Below, piece after piece: positions 49,256 to 58,300 of a stretch of 64,000 nt of DNA. The notes under the pieces are model-generated. The model worked only from the letters and a program-made list of their open reading frames with translations, ran no database searches and had not been told where the DNA came from. Source of the stretch: Flavobacterium sp. KMS (GTDB taxonomy: Bacteria; Bacteroidota; Bacteroidia; Flavobacteriales; Flavobacteriaceae). The first letter of the stretch is position 1. The number at the start of each line of letters is the position of its first letter. The stretch lies in assembly GCF_000813005.1 (NCBI RefSeq), contig NZ_JSYP01000023.1:1-64000 (forward strand), in the 5' to 3' direction. Position numbers and translations under genes: made by a program.

Positions 49256-49918
49256 TTATTCAAAAACTTCTTTAATATCATTCCATTTATATACCTTCTC
49301 CCTGAAGTTTAGATGCTTTGCATAATTTTTATTAAAATAATCCGGATCACTCATATTGTTATCTTTAAAAGACACACTTATATTTTTCCCTTTACGAGGT
49401 AGCTCTATTGTAAATTGAGTACTTGACAAATCCTCTTTAACCGATTGACTAGTATTTTTTTTAGTGAATTCAGTAACAAGATTATTTATAAAAACTTCAA
49501 AATTTGAAGTGTAACTTTTTAAATAACCATTTCTTGCTTCGGTCAAGTTTTCATCTTTGTATTCAAAAAATTTAAAATTATGTTGATGAAACCCTCCATT
49601 ACTTCCCAAAATACTAGAAAGTGCAATCAACTTTTTATTTTTCACATTCCAATATGCTATTTCGTAAATCCCATATCCTGACTGTCCTTCTGTATAACTT
49701 TGTTCCAACCGCAAATACCCATTTTTAATATCATACTCTACTGTGTATAGCATATCATATTTTTCTAGTCTTTTATTTTTAATCAAATTTTTTCTTTCAA
49801 CATAACTTAGACTATCTACGTATTGTGATGGAATAGAATAAAAGAAATCTATAATATTCTGAGCACATAAATTTTGAATAGATAAGAATAAGATGCTCAA
49901 ATAAAATACTTTTTTCAT
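49256..49918 (-). CDS. Exported hypothetical protein
   Basis: 220 aa. Signal peptide to about residue 20 (FLSIQNLCAQ). The mature part has PSQYVDSLSYVERKNLI near the N-terminus and a beta-rich middle (YTVEYDIKNGYLRLEQ, YGIYEIAYWNVKNKKLIALS), in a pattern common among uncharacterised Bacteroidota exported proteins. No catalytic motif. Function unknown. Confidence 0.65.
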   Translation of the reverse strand: MKKVFYLSILFLSIQNLCAQNIIDFFYSIPSQYVDSLSYVERKNLIKNKRLEKYDMLYTVEYDIKNGYLRLEQSYTEGQSGYGIYEIAYWNVKNKKLIALSSILGSNGGFHQHNFKFFEYKDENLTEARNGYLKSYTSNFEVFINNLVTEFTKKNTSQSVKEDLSSTQFTIELPRKGKNISVSFKDNNMSDPDYFNKNYAKHLNFREKVYKWNDIKEVFE

Positions 49919-49972
49919 TGGTGGTAATTATTAATAAATTATGTTTTAATACTTATACTCCTTCTTACAGAT

Positions 49973-51148
49973 TTAATTTGAATTATCAATATTAGCATAT
50001 TCTTTTAATAATTCTTCACTTTTAGTATCTCCGTGATCAATAAAATATTTTAATATACCGTTAATTAATTCTCGAGATCCTAAATCAATGATTCCGTACT
50101 TTTCTTGTAAATCATACTCCTCCATAAATTGATTGTAGGTTACAATTCTTTTTTTCTCAAAATCTAATGTAATCCAAAATAAAAATACAGCTTCATTATC
50201 GTAAGCTGGATAATTAAAAGTGTAGAGCTCTGCAACGTCGCTAATATCAATGTTAGAATTATTGTCTAAAATTTTTCTAAACACCTCATTACTCTTACTA
50301 CCCTGATATGATTTAGAATCTACTTTATGATTATCTAAAGCTTCTTTAATTTGTATGTCATTCAAATTAAAAATAGGATTTGAATAGGTTCGTAAATGAA
50401 TAACATAATTTAATATTTCTTCATCAGTCATTTTTGCGTTAATGTGATCACTGATTGTTTTTAATAAAACATTATTCGAAGGGGAAGTAAATCCTAAGAT
50501 ATCCTTTTTACTTAAACTTGCTAAATGGGTATCTTCAATATAATTTCTGCCTCGATGAGACATACAAACAGGATCACATAATTCTGTTGCATTATGTTTC
50601 GTTAGGATTCGCTCAAAATAGATTATCGCTAAATATTTTACACAATTTACATTTCCTAATTTCGCTCCTGTTTTAAAATGATTTATAGGATGTCCATCAG
50701 CAATGCTAAAATAACCATATGATTCCATTAACCCTGCAGTGTAAAAACTTTCAGGTATTTTTAAATCATTTTTACTCTCAATAAAACTGACTAACTTGTC
50801 GTTTACATCTATAAATTCTGAATCTTTAAGTGCATTATAATTAGCGTAAATTTCCATTGCAGCTTCTACTCTATTATTTAAAGTATCAATAGATTGTTTC
50901 GATGCATTTTGATTTAAAAAATCAGTTAGGAAAGCTATATATTTTTTCCTGGCAGCAATTTCGTCTTCACTACTATGATCTATTGAATCATCACTTTGTG
51001 ATGCTATGGTATCTGATGTAGGATTCTTGTGTGTTTTTGGGATATTACTCTCTTTGGTTTTGCAATTAAAAAATAGCACGAATAACAAACAAAATACGTA
51101 TGAATATTTTTTATTATTTTGATAAAAATCATTGAATTCAAATTTCAT
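49973..51148 (-). CDS. Hypothetical envelope protein (possible lipoprotein)
   Basis: 391 aa. A hydrophobic segment at residues about 16-28 (YVFCLLFVLFFNC) ends in C; the preceding FFN is a poor lipobox, so lipidation is uncertain. Ser/Asp/Lys-rich linker to about residue 65, then a helical domain with pairs such as EAAMEIYANYNALKD and GAKLGNVNCVKYLAIIYFERIL (the latter like a Sel1/TPR turn). No named family recognised. Confidence 0.62.
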   Translation of the reverse strand: MKFEFNDFYQNNKKYSYVFCLLFVLFFNCKTKESNIPKTHKNPTSDTIASQSDDSIDHSSEDEIAARKKYIAFLTDFLNQNASKQSIDTLNNRVEAAMEIYANYNALKDSEFIDVNDKLVSFIESKNDLKIPESFYTAGLMESYGYFSIADGHPINHFKTGAKLGNVNCVKYLAIIYFERILTKHNATELCDPVCMSHRGRNYIEDTHLASLSKKDILGFTSPSNNVLLKTISDHINAKMTDEEILNYVIHLRTYSNPIFNLNDIQIKEALDNHKVDSKSYQGSKSNEVFRKILDNNSNIDISDVAELYTFNYPAYDNEAVFLFWITLDFEKKRIVTYNQFMEEYDLQEKYGIIDLGSRELINGILKYFIDHGDTKSEELLKEYANIDNSN

Positions 51149-51212
51149 TTTTTGGTTTTTGGTTTAGGTTTAATTTTTAATAATTATAATGATGAATATT
51201 TTAAATCTCTAC

Positions 51213-51677
51213 TTATCCTTTCCATCTGGAATAAACAGTTATTCCATTTTTGTCCCAATCTATTTTTAAGGTGTCTTTTGTTACATTCTGAATGATTCCA
51301 ATACTTATAAAATTATTATAATATACTTTAATTGAATCTTCATTTATTAGGTATGGCATGTCTCCATCTCCATCATAATCTACAACATAAAAAGATTTTT
51401 TACTTAAATCAAAATCAGCATGTGGGCCTTCAGGATCATTAGTCCAAATTCCAAAAAGTAATTTTGTATCAAATTTAGATTTGATTATTCTACTCTCTTT
51501 AGGTACTCCTATATTTTGTTTATCTTCAATATCTGCATTCTCGTCAGAAACCGCATTATTAATTGTACTACTCTCTTCTTGTGAAACCACATTCCTTGTA
51601 TTGTTTTTTTCAATATTTTCGCTCTTCTTACAAGAAACCAGAATTAGAATACTAATAAATAATAAATATTTTTTCAT
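51213..51677 (-). CDS. Hypothetical lipoprotein
   Basis: 154 aa. Lipobox ILVSC (C16), then a low-complexity linker rich in Asn, Glu and Ser to about residue 65. The remainder, LLFGIWTNDPEGPHADFDLSKKSFYVVDYDGDGDMPYLINEDSIKVYY, is a compact beta domain with an Asp-rich DYDGDGDMPY turn. Related small domains are common in Flavobacteria. Function unknown. Confidence 0.65.
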   Translation of the reverse strand: MKKYLLFISILILVSCKKSENIEKNNTRNVVSQEESSTINNAVSDENADIEDKQNIGVPKESRIIKSKFDTKLLFGIWTNDPEGPHADFDLSKKSFYVVDYDGDGDMPYLINEDSIKVYYNNFISIGIIQNVTKDTLKIDWDKNGITVYSRWKG

Positions 51678-51800
51678 TGTTCTTTTCTATTGAGTTTTAT
51701 ATAATTAGTTCTAATATATTTAGTCTTGCAAGCGCTGGACTTGTCTTGCGAAAATATTAAAATAATACTTACAAATCTTTAATTATTTTATATTTTTCTT

Positions 51801-51911
51801 ATGAAAACAAGGACTGCGTGAAGGATAGAGGCGATATCCTTTTGTGAAGAGAAACGGAACAAAAGATAAAGCCGAAAGCCTGACCCGGAGGGACACGCCC
51901 AAAATATTAAA
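51801..51911 (+). repeat. Long dispersed repeat family, copy D
   Basis: ATGAAAACAAGGACTGCGTG at the start, GGCGATATCCTTTTGTG, GAAACGG, ACAAAAGATAAAGCCG, CCCGGAGGGACACGCCC and AAAATATTAAA at the end. Order and orientation match copy E, and the CCTTTT...AAAAGATAWAGC core is shared with copies A-C. Confidence 0.65.
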
Positions 51912-52002
51912 TTTCAATTCTAAGCTTTGTGGTTACTTTGCGTGAACTTCTCCCGAAGCTTCGGGATCGCTAAACCTGACAATTAGAATAACAATATTGA
52001 GT

Positions 52003-52037
52003 AAAAAAAAATCCCATTCACCTTTCGGGAATGGGAT
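52003..52037 (-). terminator. lysA terminator
   Basis: Perfect 9-bp arms atcccattc (52011-52019) and gaatgggat (52029-52037), followed on the minus strand by eight T. Confidence 0.9.
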
Positions 52038-52065
52038 CTTTTAAATTGACATTCTTTTTTTTATT

Positions 52066-53289
52066 TTAAACTGTTGCAGCAACTTCTTGTGGCAACGCGA
52101 TTTGATTTCTTAATAAATCTTCGAATGTTTCATGAGCACGAATTAAATGTCCTTCGCCTTTAATCCATAAAACTTCGGCTGGTTTGTATCTTGAATTATA
52201 ATTAGAAGACATTGAGAAACAATATGCTCCTGCATTTCTAAAACTCAAAATATCACCTTCTTTAATTTCCGAAATTTTTCGGTTATTAGCAAATGTATCT
52301 GTCTCACAAATATATCCAACTACCGAATAGAAACGCTCTTTTCCTTTAGGGTTAGAAATGTTTTCGATATGATGTTGTGAACCGTATAACATTGGACGAA
52401 TCAAGTGGTTAAAACCACTATCGATTCCTGCAAATACAGTAGATGTCGTTTGCTTTACAACATTTACTTTCGCCAGGAAGAAACCTGCTTCGCTTACCAG
52501 GAATTTACCTGGTTCGAAAATCAAGGTTAAATCTTTTCCGTATTCTGTACAAAACGAATTGAATCTTTTTGATAATTTTTTACCTAATTCTTCAATATCC
52601 GTTTCGATATCATCTTTTTTGTATGGCACTTTAAATCCACTTCCGAAATCCAGGAATTCTAAGTTTTTGAAATTTTTAGCAGCGTCGAATAAAATTTCGG
52701 CAGCGTATAAAAACACTTCAATATCCAGAATATCTGATCCTGTATGCATGTGAATACCTACGATATGCATTTTGGTATTCTCTACAATACGCACTAAATG
52801 CGGCAATTGATGAATAGAAATCCCAAATTTACTATCGATATGTCCTACAGATATATTAGTATTTCCTCCTGCCATTACGTGCGGATTGATACGAATACAA
52901 ACTGGTGTATTAGGATATTTGGTTCCGAATTGCTCCAGAATAGATAGGTTGTCGATGTTTATTTGTACACCCATTGCAGCAACTTCTTCAATTTCTTCAA
53001 GAGAAACTCCGTTTGGTGTATAAAATATTCTTTCAGGCTCATATCCAGCGTGAAGTCCTAGTAATACTTCCTGAATAGATACTGTGTCTAACCCAGACCC
53101 CATATCCTTTAACAACTGAAGTATTGCAACATTGGACAAAGCCTTCATGGCATAGTTAATTCTAAGATTCTCTACTTTAGAGAACGCTTTAGTTAACCTG
53201 TTGTATTGTGATTGGATTTTTTCAGCATCATACACATATAATGGACTTCCAAATTGGTCTGCTAATTGCAGTAAATCTTTTGATTGCAT
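52066..53289 (-). CDS. lysA: Diaminopimelate decarboxylase
   Basis: 407 aa from ATG 53289 (MQSKDLLQLADQFGSPLYVYDAEKIQ), 23 codons inside the longest frame; the upstream part is hydrophobic leader-like sequence without homology. PLP-binding Lys in INYAMKALSNVAIL, HMHTGSDI for the cofactor phosphate region, FEPGKFLV and the late VGYICETDTFANNRKI and NAGAYCFSMSSNYNSRYKPAEVL complete the alanine-racemase-fold decarboxylase. It converts meso-diaminopimelate to lysine. Single gene with terminator. Confidence 0.95.
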   Translation of the reverse strand: MQSKDLLQLADQFGSPLYVYDAEKIQSQYNRLTKAFSKVENLRINYAMKALSNVAILQLLKDMGSGLDTVSIQEVLLGLHAGYEPERIFYTPNGVSLEEIEEVAAMGVQINIDNLSILEQFGTKYPNTPVCIRINPHVMAGGNTNISVGHIDSKFGISIHQLPHLVRIVENTKMHIVGIHMHTGSDILDIEVFLYAAEILFDAAKNFKNLEFLDFGSGFKVPYKKDDIETDIEELGKKLSKRFNSFCTEYGKDLTLIFEPGKFLVSEAGFFLAKVNVVKQTTSTVFAGIDSGFNHLIRPMLYGSQHHIENISNPKGKERFYSVVGYICETDTFANNRKISEIKEGDILSFRNAGAYCFSMSSNYNSRYKPAEVLWIKGEGHLIRAHETFEDLLRNQIALPQEVAATV

Positions 53290-53754
53290 TGTTAAACTAT
53301 TTTTGACAAATTTATTACTCTTTTGAATACCCACCAATAAAATGCAAAATAATAACAAATTATAACAATTTGTTTAAAATCAAACATTTTGTGCGCTATT
53401 TTAAATTTATATAAAATCCTCTTTAGGTACTAAGCTGCTAAGGATCTAAGATACTAAGTTTTTTGCCACAGAGTGTTTAATGCATAATATTTTTTTGCCG
53501 CAAATGACTCGAATTTTCTTTAATTTTTATTTTTGGAATTTTACTAAGTACCTGTTTAATAAGCGTCATTTGTGAAATTGGTCCCTATTTGCTATTATTC
53601 GGATCGTAGCAAACCAACAAAACCCTTTAATCAGAGAAATTCGTAGCAAAAAAAGCTGCTAAGATTCTAAGCTACTAAGGTGATTAAGTAAAAAACTTAG
53701 AATCTTAGTCGCTTAGTGCCTTAGCAGCTTAGCAAAAGTGTGTTGTTTGCTGGT
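53290..53754. other. Repeat-rich intergenic region between lysA and gltD
   Basis: 465 bases. The lysA promoter lies at the left end. It holds ggtactaagctgctaaggatctaagatactaag at 53426-53458, ttttttgccacagag (53459-53473) and the palindrome at 53653-53730 built from the same ctaagattctaag words. No protein-like frame. Confidence 0.7.
53653..53730. repeat. Nested palindrome of ctaagattctaag words
   Basis: Outer arms aagctgctaag (53653-53663) and cttagcagctt (53720-53730) are perfect. Inner arms ctaagattctaag (53659-53671) and cttagaatcttag (53696-53708) are perfect too, so either of two hairpins can form. A further partial copy lies at 53429-53458. Confidence 0.8.
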
Positions 53755-55209
53755 TTATAGACTTGGTAAGTCTCCGCTTCCTTTTGTTGGTAAATTTGTA
53801 GATCCCATTAAATATAAATCTACTTCTCTCGCAGCCTCACGACCTTCGGAGATTGCCCAAACGATTAAGGATTGTCCTCTACGCATATCTCCAGCTGTAA
53901 AGATATGTGGAACATTTGTTTGATAATTTGTCGCTTTGTAATTGCTTCTCATATCCAACTGTAATCCTAATTGATCGCTTAATGTTTTTTCTGGTCCTGT
54001 AAATCCAAGTGCTAATAATGCTAAATCACATGGCCATATTTTCTCTGAACCTTCTTTTTCTATAAGTTCTGGTCGTTGTCCCGGAGTCATTTTCCAAGCA
54101 ACTTCTACCGTTTTTAAACCTACTAATTCTCCTTTTTCGTTTGCTAGAAACTCTTTGGTATTAATTAACCAGTTTCTGTCACAACCTTCTTCATGCGAAG
54201 ATGATGTTTTAAGTTGCAACGGCCAAAAAGGCCAAGGTGTTGTTTCACTTCTTCCAACTGGTGGTTTAGGCAAAATTTCAAAATTTGTAACCGATTTTGC
54301 TCCATGTCTGTTTGAAGTTCCGATACAATCTGATCCTGTGTCTCCTCCTCCTATAACAATTACATCCTTGCCAGTTGCTTTTACTTGGTTAGGAATTTCT
54401 TCGCCAAATAAAACTTTTGTTTGCTGTGTTAAGAAATCCATTGCCTGAACAACTCCTTTGCTTTCGATTCCTTTTGTTGGCAAGCTTCTTCTTTCTGTAG
54501 CTCCACCACATAAAACAATCGAATCGAATGCATTTAATTCTTCGATACTATAATTAACTCCAACATTTACATTGGTTTTAAAAACAATTCCTTCGGCTTC
54601 TAATATTACTACACGTCTGTCGATAATTCCTTTTTCTAATTTAAAATTAGGAATTCCGTAACGCAATAATCCACCAATTGCATTGTCTCTTTCAAAAACC
54701 GTAACTGTGTGTCCAGCTCTGTTTAATTGTTGTGCTGCTGCTAAACCTGCAGGACCAGAACCAATAACCGCAACTGTTTTTCCAGTTCTCTTTTTTGGAG
54801 GTTGTGGTTTAATCCAACCTTCTGCAAAACCTCTTTCGATAATATTTTTCTCGATATTCTCAATCGCAACTGGTTCTTTGATAATTCCTAATACACATGA
54901 TTTCTCACAAGGTGCAGGACATAAACGACCTGTAAATTCAGGAAAGTTATTTGTTGATTGCAAAATTTTTAATGCACTCTCCCACTCTTCCTGATGTACC
55001 ATATCGTTAAAATCTGGAATTAAATTCCCTAACGGACATGCACTGTGGCAAAACGGAATGCCACAATCCATACATCTTGAACCTTGTTCTTTAATCTTAT
55101 CTTTTTCTAAGGTTATCGTAAACTCATTATAGTTTGATACACGTTCCTTAACAGCAATATTACTTTCGTCTGCTCTATTATATTCTTTAAATCCACCTAT
55201 CTTACCCAT
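53755..55209 (-). CDS. gltD: Glutamate synthase (NADPH) small subunit
   Basis: 484 aa. N-terminal Cys cluster CMDCGIPFCHSACPLGNLIPDFND for two 4Fe-4S centres, with the second part RLCPAPCEKSCVLGI. FAD motif VAVIGSGPAGLAAAQQLNRAGHTVTVFER and NADPH motif VIVIGGGDTGSDCIGTSNRHGA, then the closing PHIFTAGDMRRGQSLIVWAISEGREAAR. It feeds electrons from NADPH to GltB. Located 109 bases downstream of gltB on the same strand. Confidence 0.96.
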   Translation of the reverse strand: MGKIGGFKEYNRADESNIAVKERVSNYNEFTITLEKDKIKEQGSRCMDCGIPFCHSACPLGNLIPDFNDMVHQEEWESALKILQSTNNFPEFTGRLCPAPCEKSCVLGIIKEPVAIENIEKNIIERGFAEGWIKPQPPKKRTGKTVAVIGSGPAGLAAAQQLNRAGHTVTVFERDNAIGGLLRYGIPNFKLEKGIIDRRVVILEAEGIVFKTNVNVGVNYSIEELNAFDSIVLCGGATERRSLPTKGIESKGVVQAMDFLTQQTKVLFGEEIPNQVKATGKDVIVIGGGDTGSDCIGTSNRHGAKSVTNFEILPKPPVGRSETTPWPFWPLQLKTSSSHEEGCDRNWLINTKEFLANEKGELVGLKTVEVAWKMTPGQRPELIEKEGSEKIWPCDLALLALGFTGPEKTLSDQLGLQLDMRSNYKATNYQTNVPHIFTAGDMRRGQSLIVWAISEGREAAREVDLYLMGSTNLPTKGSGDLPSL

Positions 55210-55318
55210 GACATTTTAATTAAATTCCAATTTTTAAAATTCCAAATCCTTCTCCCAAGGTCTCAGGACGATGAGGAAGACATTGCCATTGAAATTGATT
55301 TTTGAAATTGATGTTTTA

Positions 55319-58300
55319 TTAAGCTATTAGTTCTTCAATTTGCTTTTCTTCTGCTATTCTTTGTAATGCCTTTTTGTAATCTGTAGGCATTACTTTGATG
55401 AAATGTTCCTGTTCGTTTTCCCAGTCTGCCAAAAGTCTTTTTGCCAATGGGCTATTTGTGTACAACGAATGGTTTTTTATCAAACGTCTTAACTTGATAA
55501 AATCATCCACTTCCATAGGATCGAATGCAACCATTTCCATGTTACATAAAGTAGAATCGAATTTTTTATTCTTGTCGTAAACGTAAGCAACACCACCACT
55601 CATACCCGCAGCAAAATTTCTTCCGGTTTTACCCAAAATAACAACAGTTCCTCCGGTCATGTATTCGCAACCGTGATCTCCAATTCCTTCTACAACTGCT
55701 GTTGCTCCAGAATTTCTCACACAAAAACGTTCTCCGGCCATACCATTAATGTATGCTTCACCAGTAATAGCTCCGTAAAGAGCAACGTTACCAATAATAA
55801 TATTCTCTTCGGGTTTGAAAGTAGCAGTTGGTGGAACTTTAATAATCAGTTTTCCTCCAGAAAGTCCTTTTCCTAAATAATCATTACAGTTTCCGTGAAT
55901 TTTAAATGACAATCCATTGGTAGCAAATGCTCCGAAACTTTGTCCTGCTGAACCTTCAAAATCAACTAATATAGTGTCTTCAGGTAATCCTTGAGCACCA
56001 TATATTTTTGAAATTTCATTACTTAAAATTGCACCAACAGAACGGTCTGTATTCTTAATTTTAAAAGTAACTCTTGTTTTTTCTTTTCTATAAATAGACG
56101 GAATTGCTTCTTTTATAATTGCAAAATCCAATACGTTTTCTAATGCGTGATCTTGTGTAGTCGTATTGTGATTCGGAACCGTTTTAGCTTTCTCCGGTTT
56201 GTAAAGTATCGAAGACAAATCCAATCCATTTGCTTTATAATGTTTGATAGCTTTGTTCACATTTAATTTTTGTGATTGACCTACCATTTCTTTTAAAGTT
56301 CTGAATCCTAATTGTGCCATGATTTCTCTTAACTCTTCGGCAATAAAATACATGAAGTTGATTACATGCTCTGGCGTTCCCTTGAAATTTTTTCTTAATT
56401 CAGGATCCTGTGTAGCAATACCTACTGGACATGTATTTAAGTGACAAGCTCTCATCATGATACAACCAGAAGCTACAAGTGGTGCTGTCGCAAAACCAAA
56501 TTCTTCTGCTCCTAATAAAGCTGCAATAGCTACGTCACGACCTGTTTTTAACTGACCATCACACTCTAAAACTACACGACTTCTTAAATCATTTAAGATT
56601 AATGTTTGCTGTGCTTCCGCCAAACCAAGTTCCCAAGGAATACCTGTATGTTGTAAAGATGTTAATGGTGCAGCACCAGTTCCTCCATCGTAACCAGAAA
56701 TCAAGATCACATCGGCTTTTGCTTTTGCAACTCCGGCAGCGATTGTTCCAACTCCTACTTCTGAAACTAATTTTACGTTTACACGTGCTTCACGATTGGC
56801 ATTTTTTAAATCGAAAATTAATTGAGATAAATCTTCTATAGAATAAATATCATGGTGAGGTGGTGGAGAAATAAGCCCAACATAAGGTGTTGAATTTCTA
56901 GTTTCAGCAATCCAAGGCACTACTTTTTCACCTGGTAATTGTCCTCCTTCTCCAGGTTTTGCGCCTTGAGCCATTTTTATTTGAATCTCTTTAGCATTTG
57001 TCAGATAATTGATAGATACACCAAATCTTCCTGAAGCCACTTGCTTAATAGCACTATTTCTAGAATCTCCATTAATTTCTTTCTGGAAACGTTTAGGATC
57101 TTCTCCTCCTTCTCCCGAATTACTTTTTCCGCCAATTCTATTCATTGCAATCGCTAAATTCTCATGTGCTTCTCTACTAATAGATCCATAAGACATTGCT
57201 CCTGTTTTGAATTTTTTTACAATTTCTGTCCAAGGTTCTACTTCATCAATAGAAATTGGATCTAAATTATTAAATTCAAACATTCCTCTAATTGTCATAA
57301 GGTTTGAGCTTTGCTCATTGACCATATCCGAGTATTCTTTGTAACTTTCAGGACTGTTTAAACGAACTGCCTGTTGTAATTTTGCAATTGTAGTTGGATT
57401 AAACATGTGTTTTTCACCTGATCTTCTCCATCTGTAAATACCTCCAATTTCTAATGGCAATAAATTTGCAATTTTAGAATTTGGAAATGCTTTTTGGTAT
57501 CTTTTCTTAACTTCTTTTTCAATCTCCATCAAACCAATTCCTTCAATTCGAGATGGCGTGTATGGGAAATATTTAGTCGAAAAAGTTTTATTTAATCCTA
57601 AGATTTCAAAAATTTGTGCAGCCCTATAAGAATGTAATGTAGAGATACCAATTTTATTCATAATCTTAAGAATACCTTTTGCAATAGCTTTATTATAATT
57701 AGCAATTGCATAATCGGCTTTTATTCCAGTAATAAAACCTTGCTCAACTTGATTATGAATAATTTCATTTACCATATAAGGATTAATAGCACTAGCGCCA
57801 TAACCAAATAATAATGCAAAATGATGTGGTTCACGAGGTTCTGCCGATTCGATTATAATTCCGAATTTAGAACGAACTTGTAAAATATTCAATGAATGAT
57901 GAATATAAGAACAGGCCAATAACATAGGTATTGGTGCTAATTCTTTACTCACTCCTCTATCGGAAAGAATGATAATATTGTGTCCTTCATTTACAGCTTT
58001 AAAAGTTGCCTGAACACATTTTTCTAAAGCACGCTCTAAACCATTTACTCCTTTTTCTATTTTATATAAAGTAGAAATAGTAGCTGTTTTAAAATCAGCG
58101 TGATCTATATTTTTGATTTTATCTAAATCTTCTTTAGAGATAACAGGATTTTGAATTTTTAATTTTTTGCATTGTTTTGATTCAATTTCAAAAATATTAA
58201 AATCGCCTCCTACCGCTAAACTGATATCTGTGATAATCTCTTCACGAATACCATCTAAAGGCGGATTGGTTACTTGTGCAAACAATTGTTTGAAATAATT

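Larger units (their letters stand above)
51678..52065. other. Intergenic region between lipoprotein cluster and lysA
   Basis: 388 bases. It holds the diverged repeat D (51801-51911), a cccgaagcttcggg palindrome near 51953-51966, and the lysA terminator (52003-52037). No gene seen. Confidence 0.7.

Noticed and set aside
53290..53358. N-terminal extension of lysA by 23 codons that looks like a signal
   Set aside because: Diaminopimelate decarboxylase is cytoplasmic, and MQSKDLLQLADQFGSPLYVYD is the normal start.
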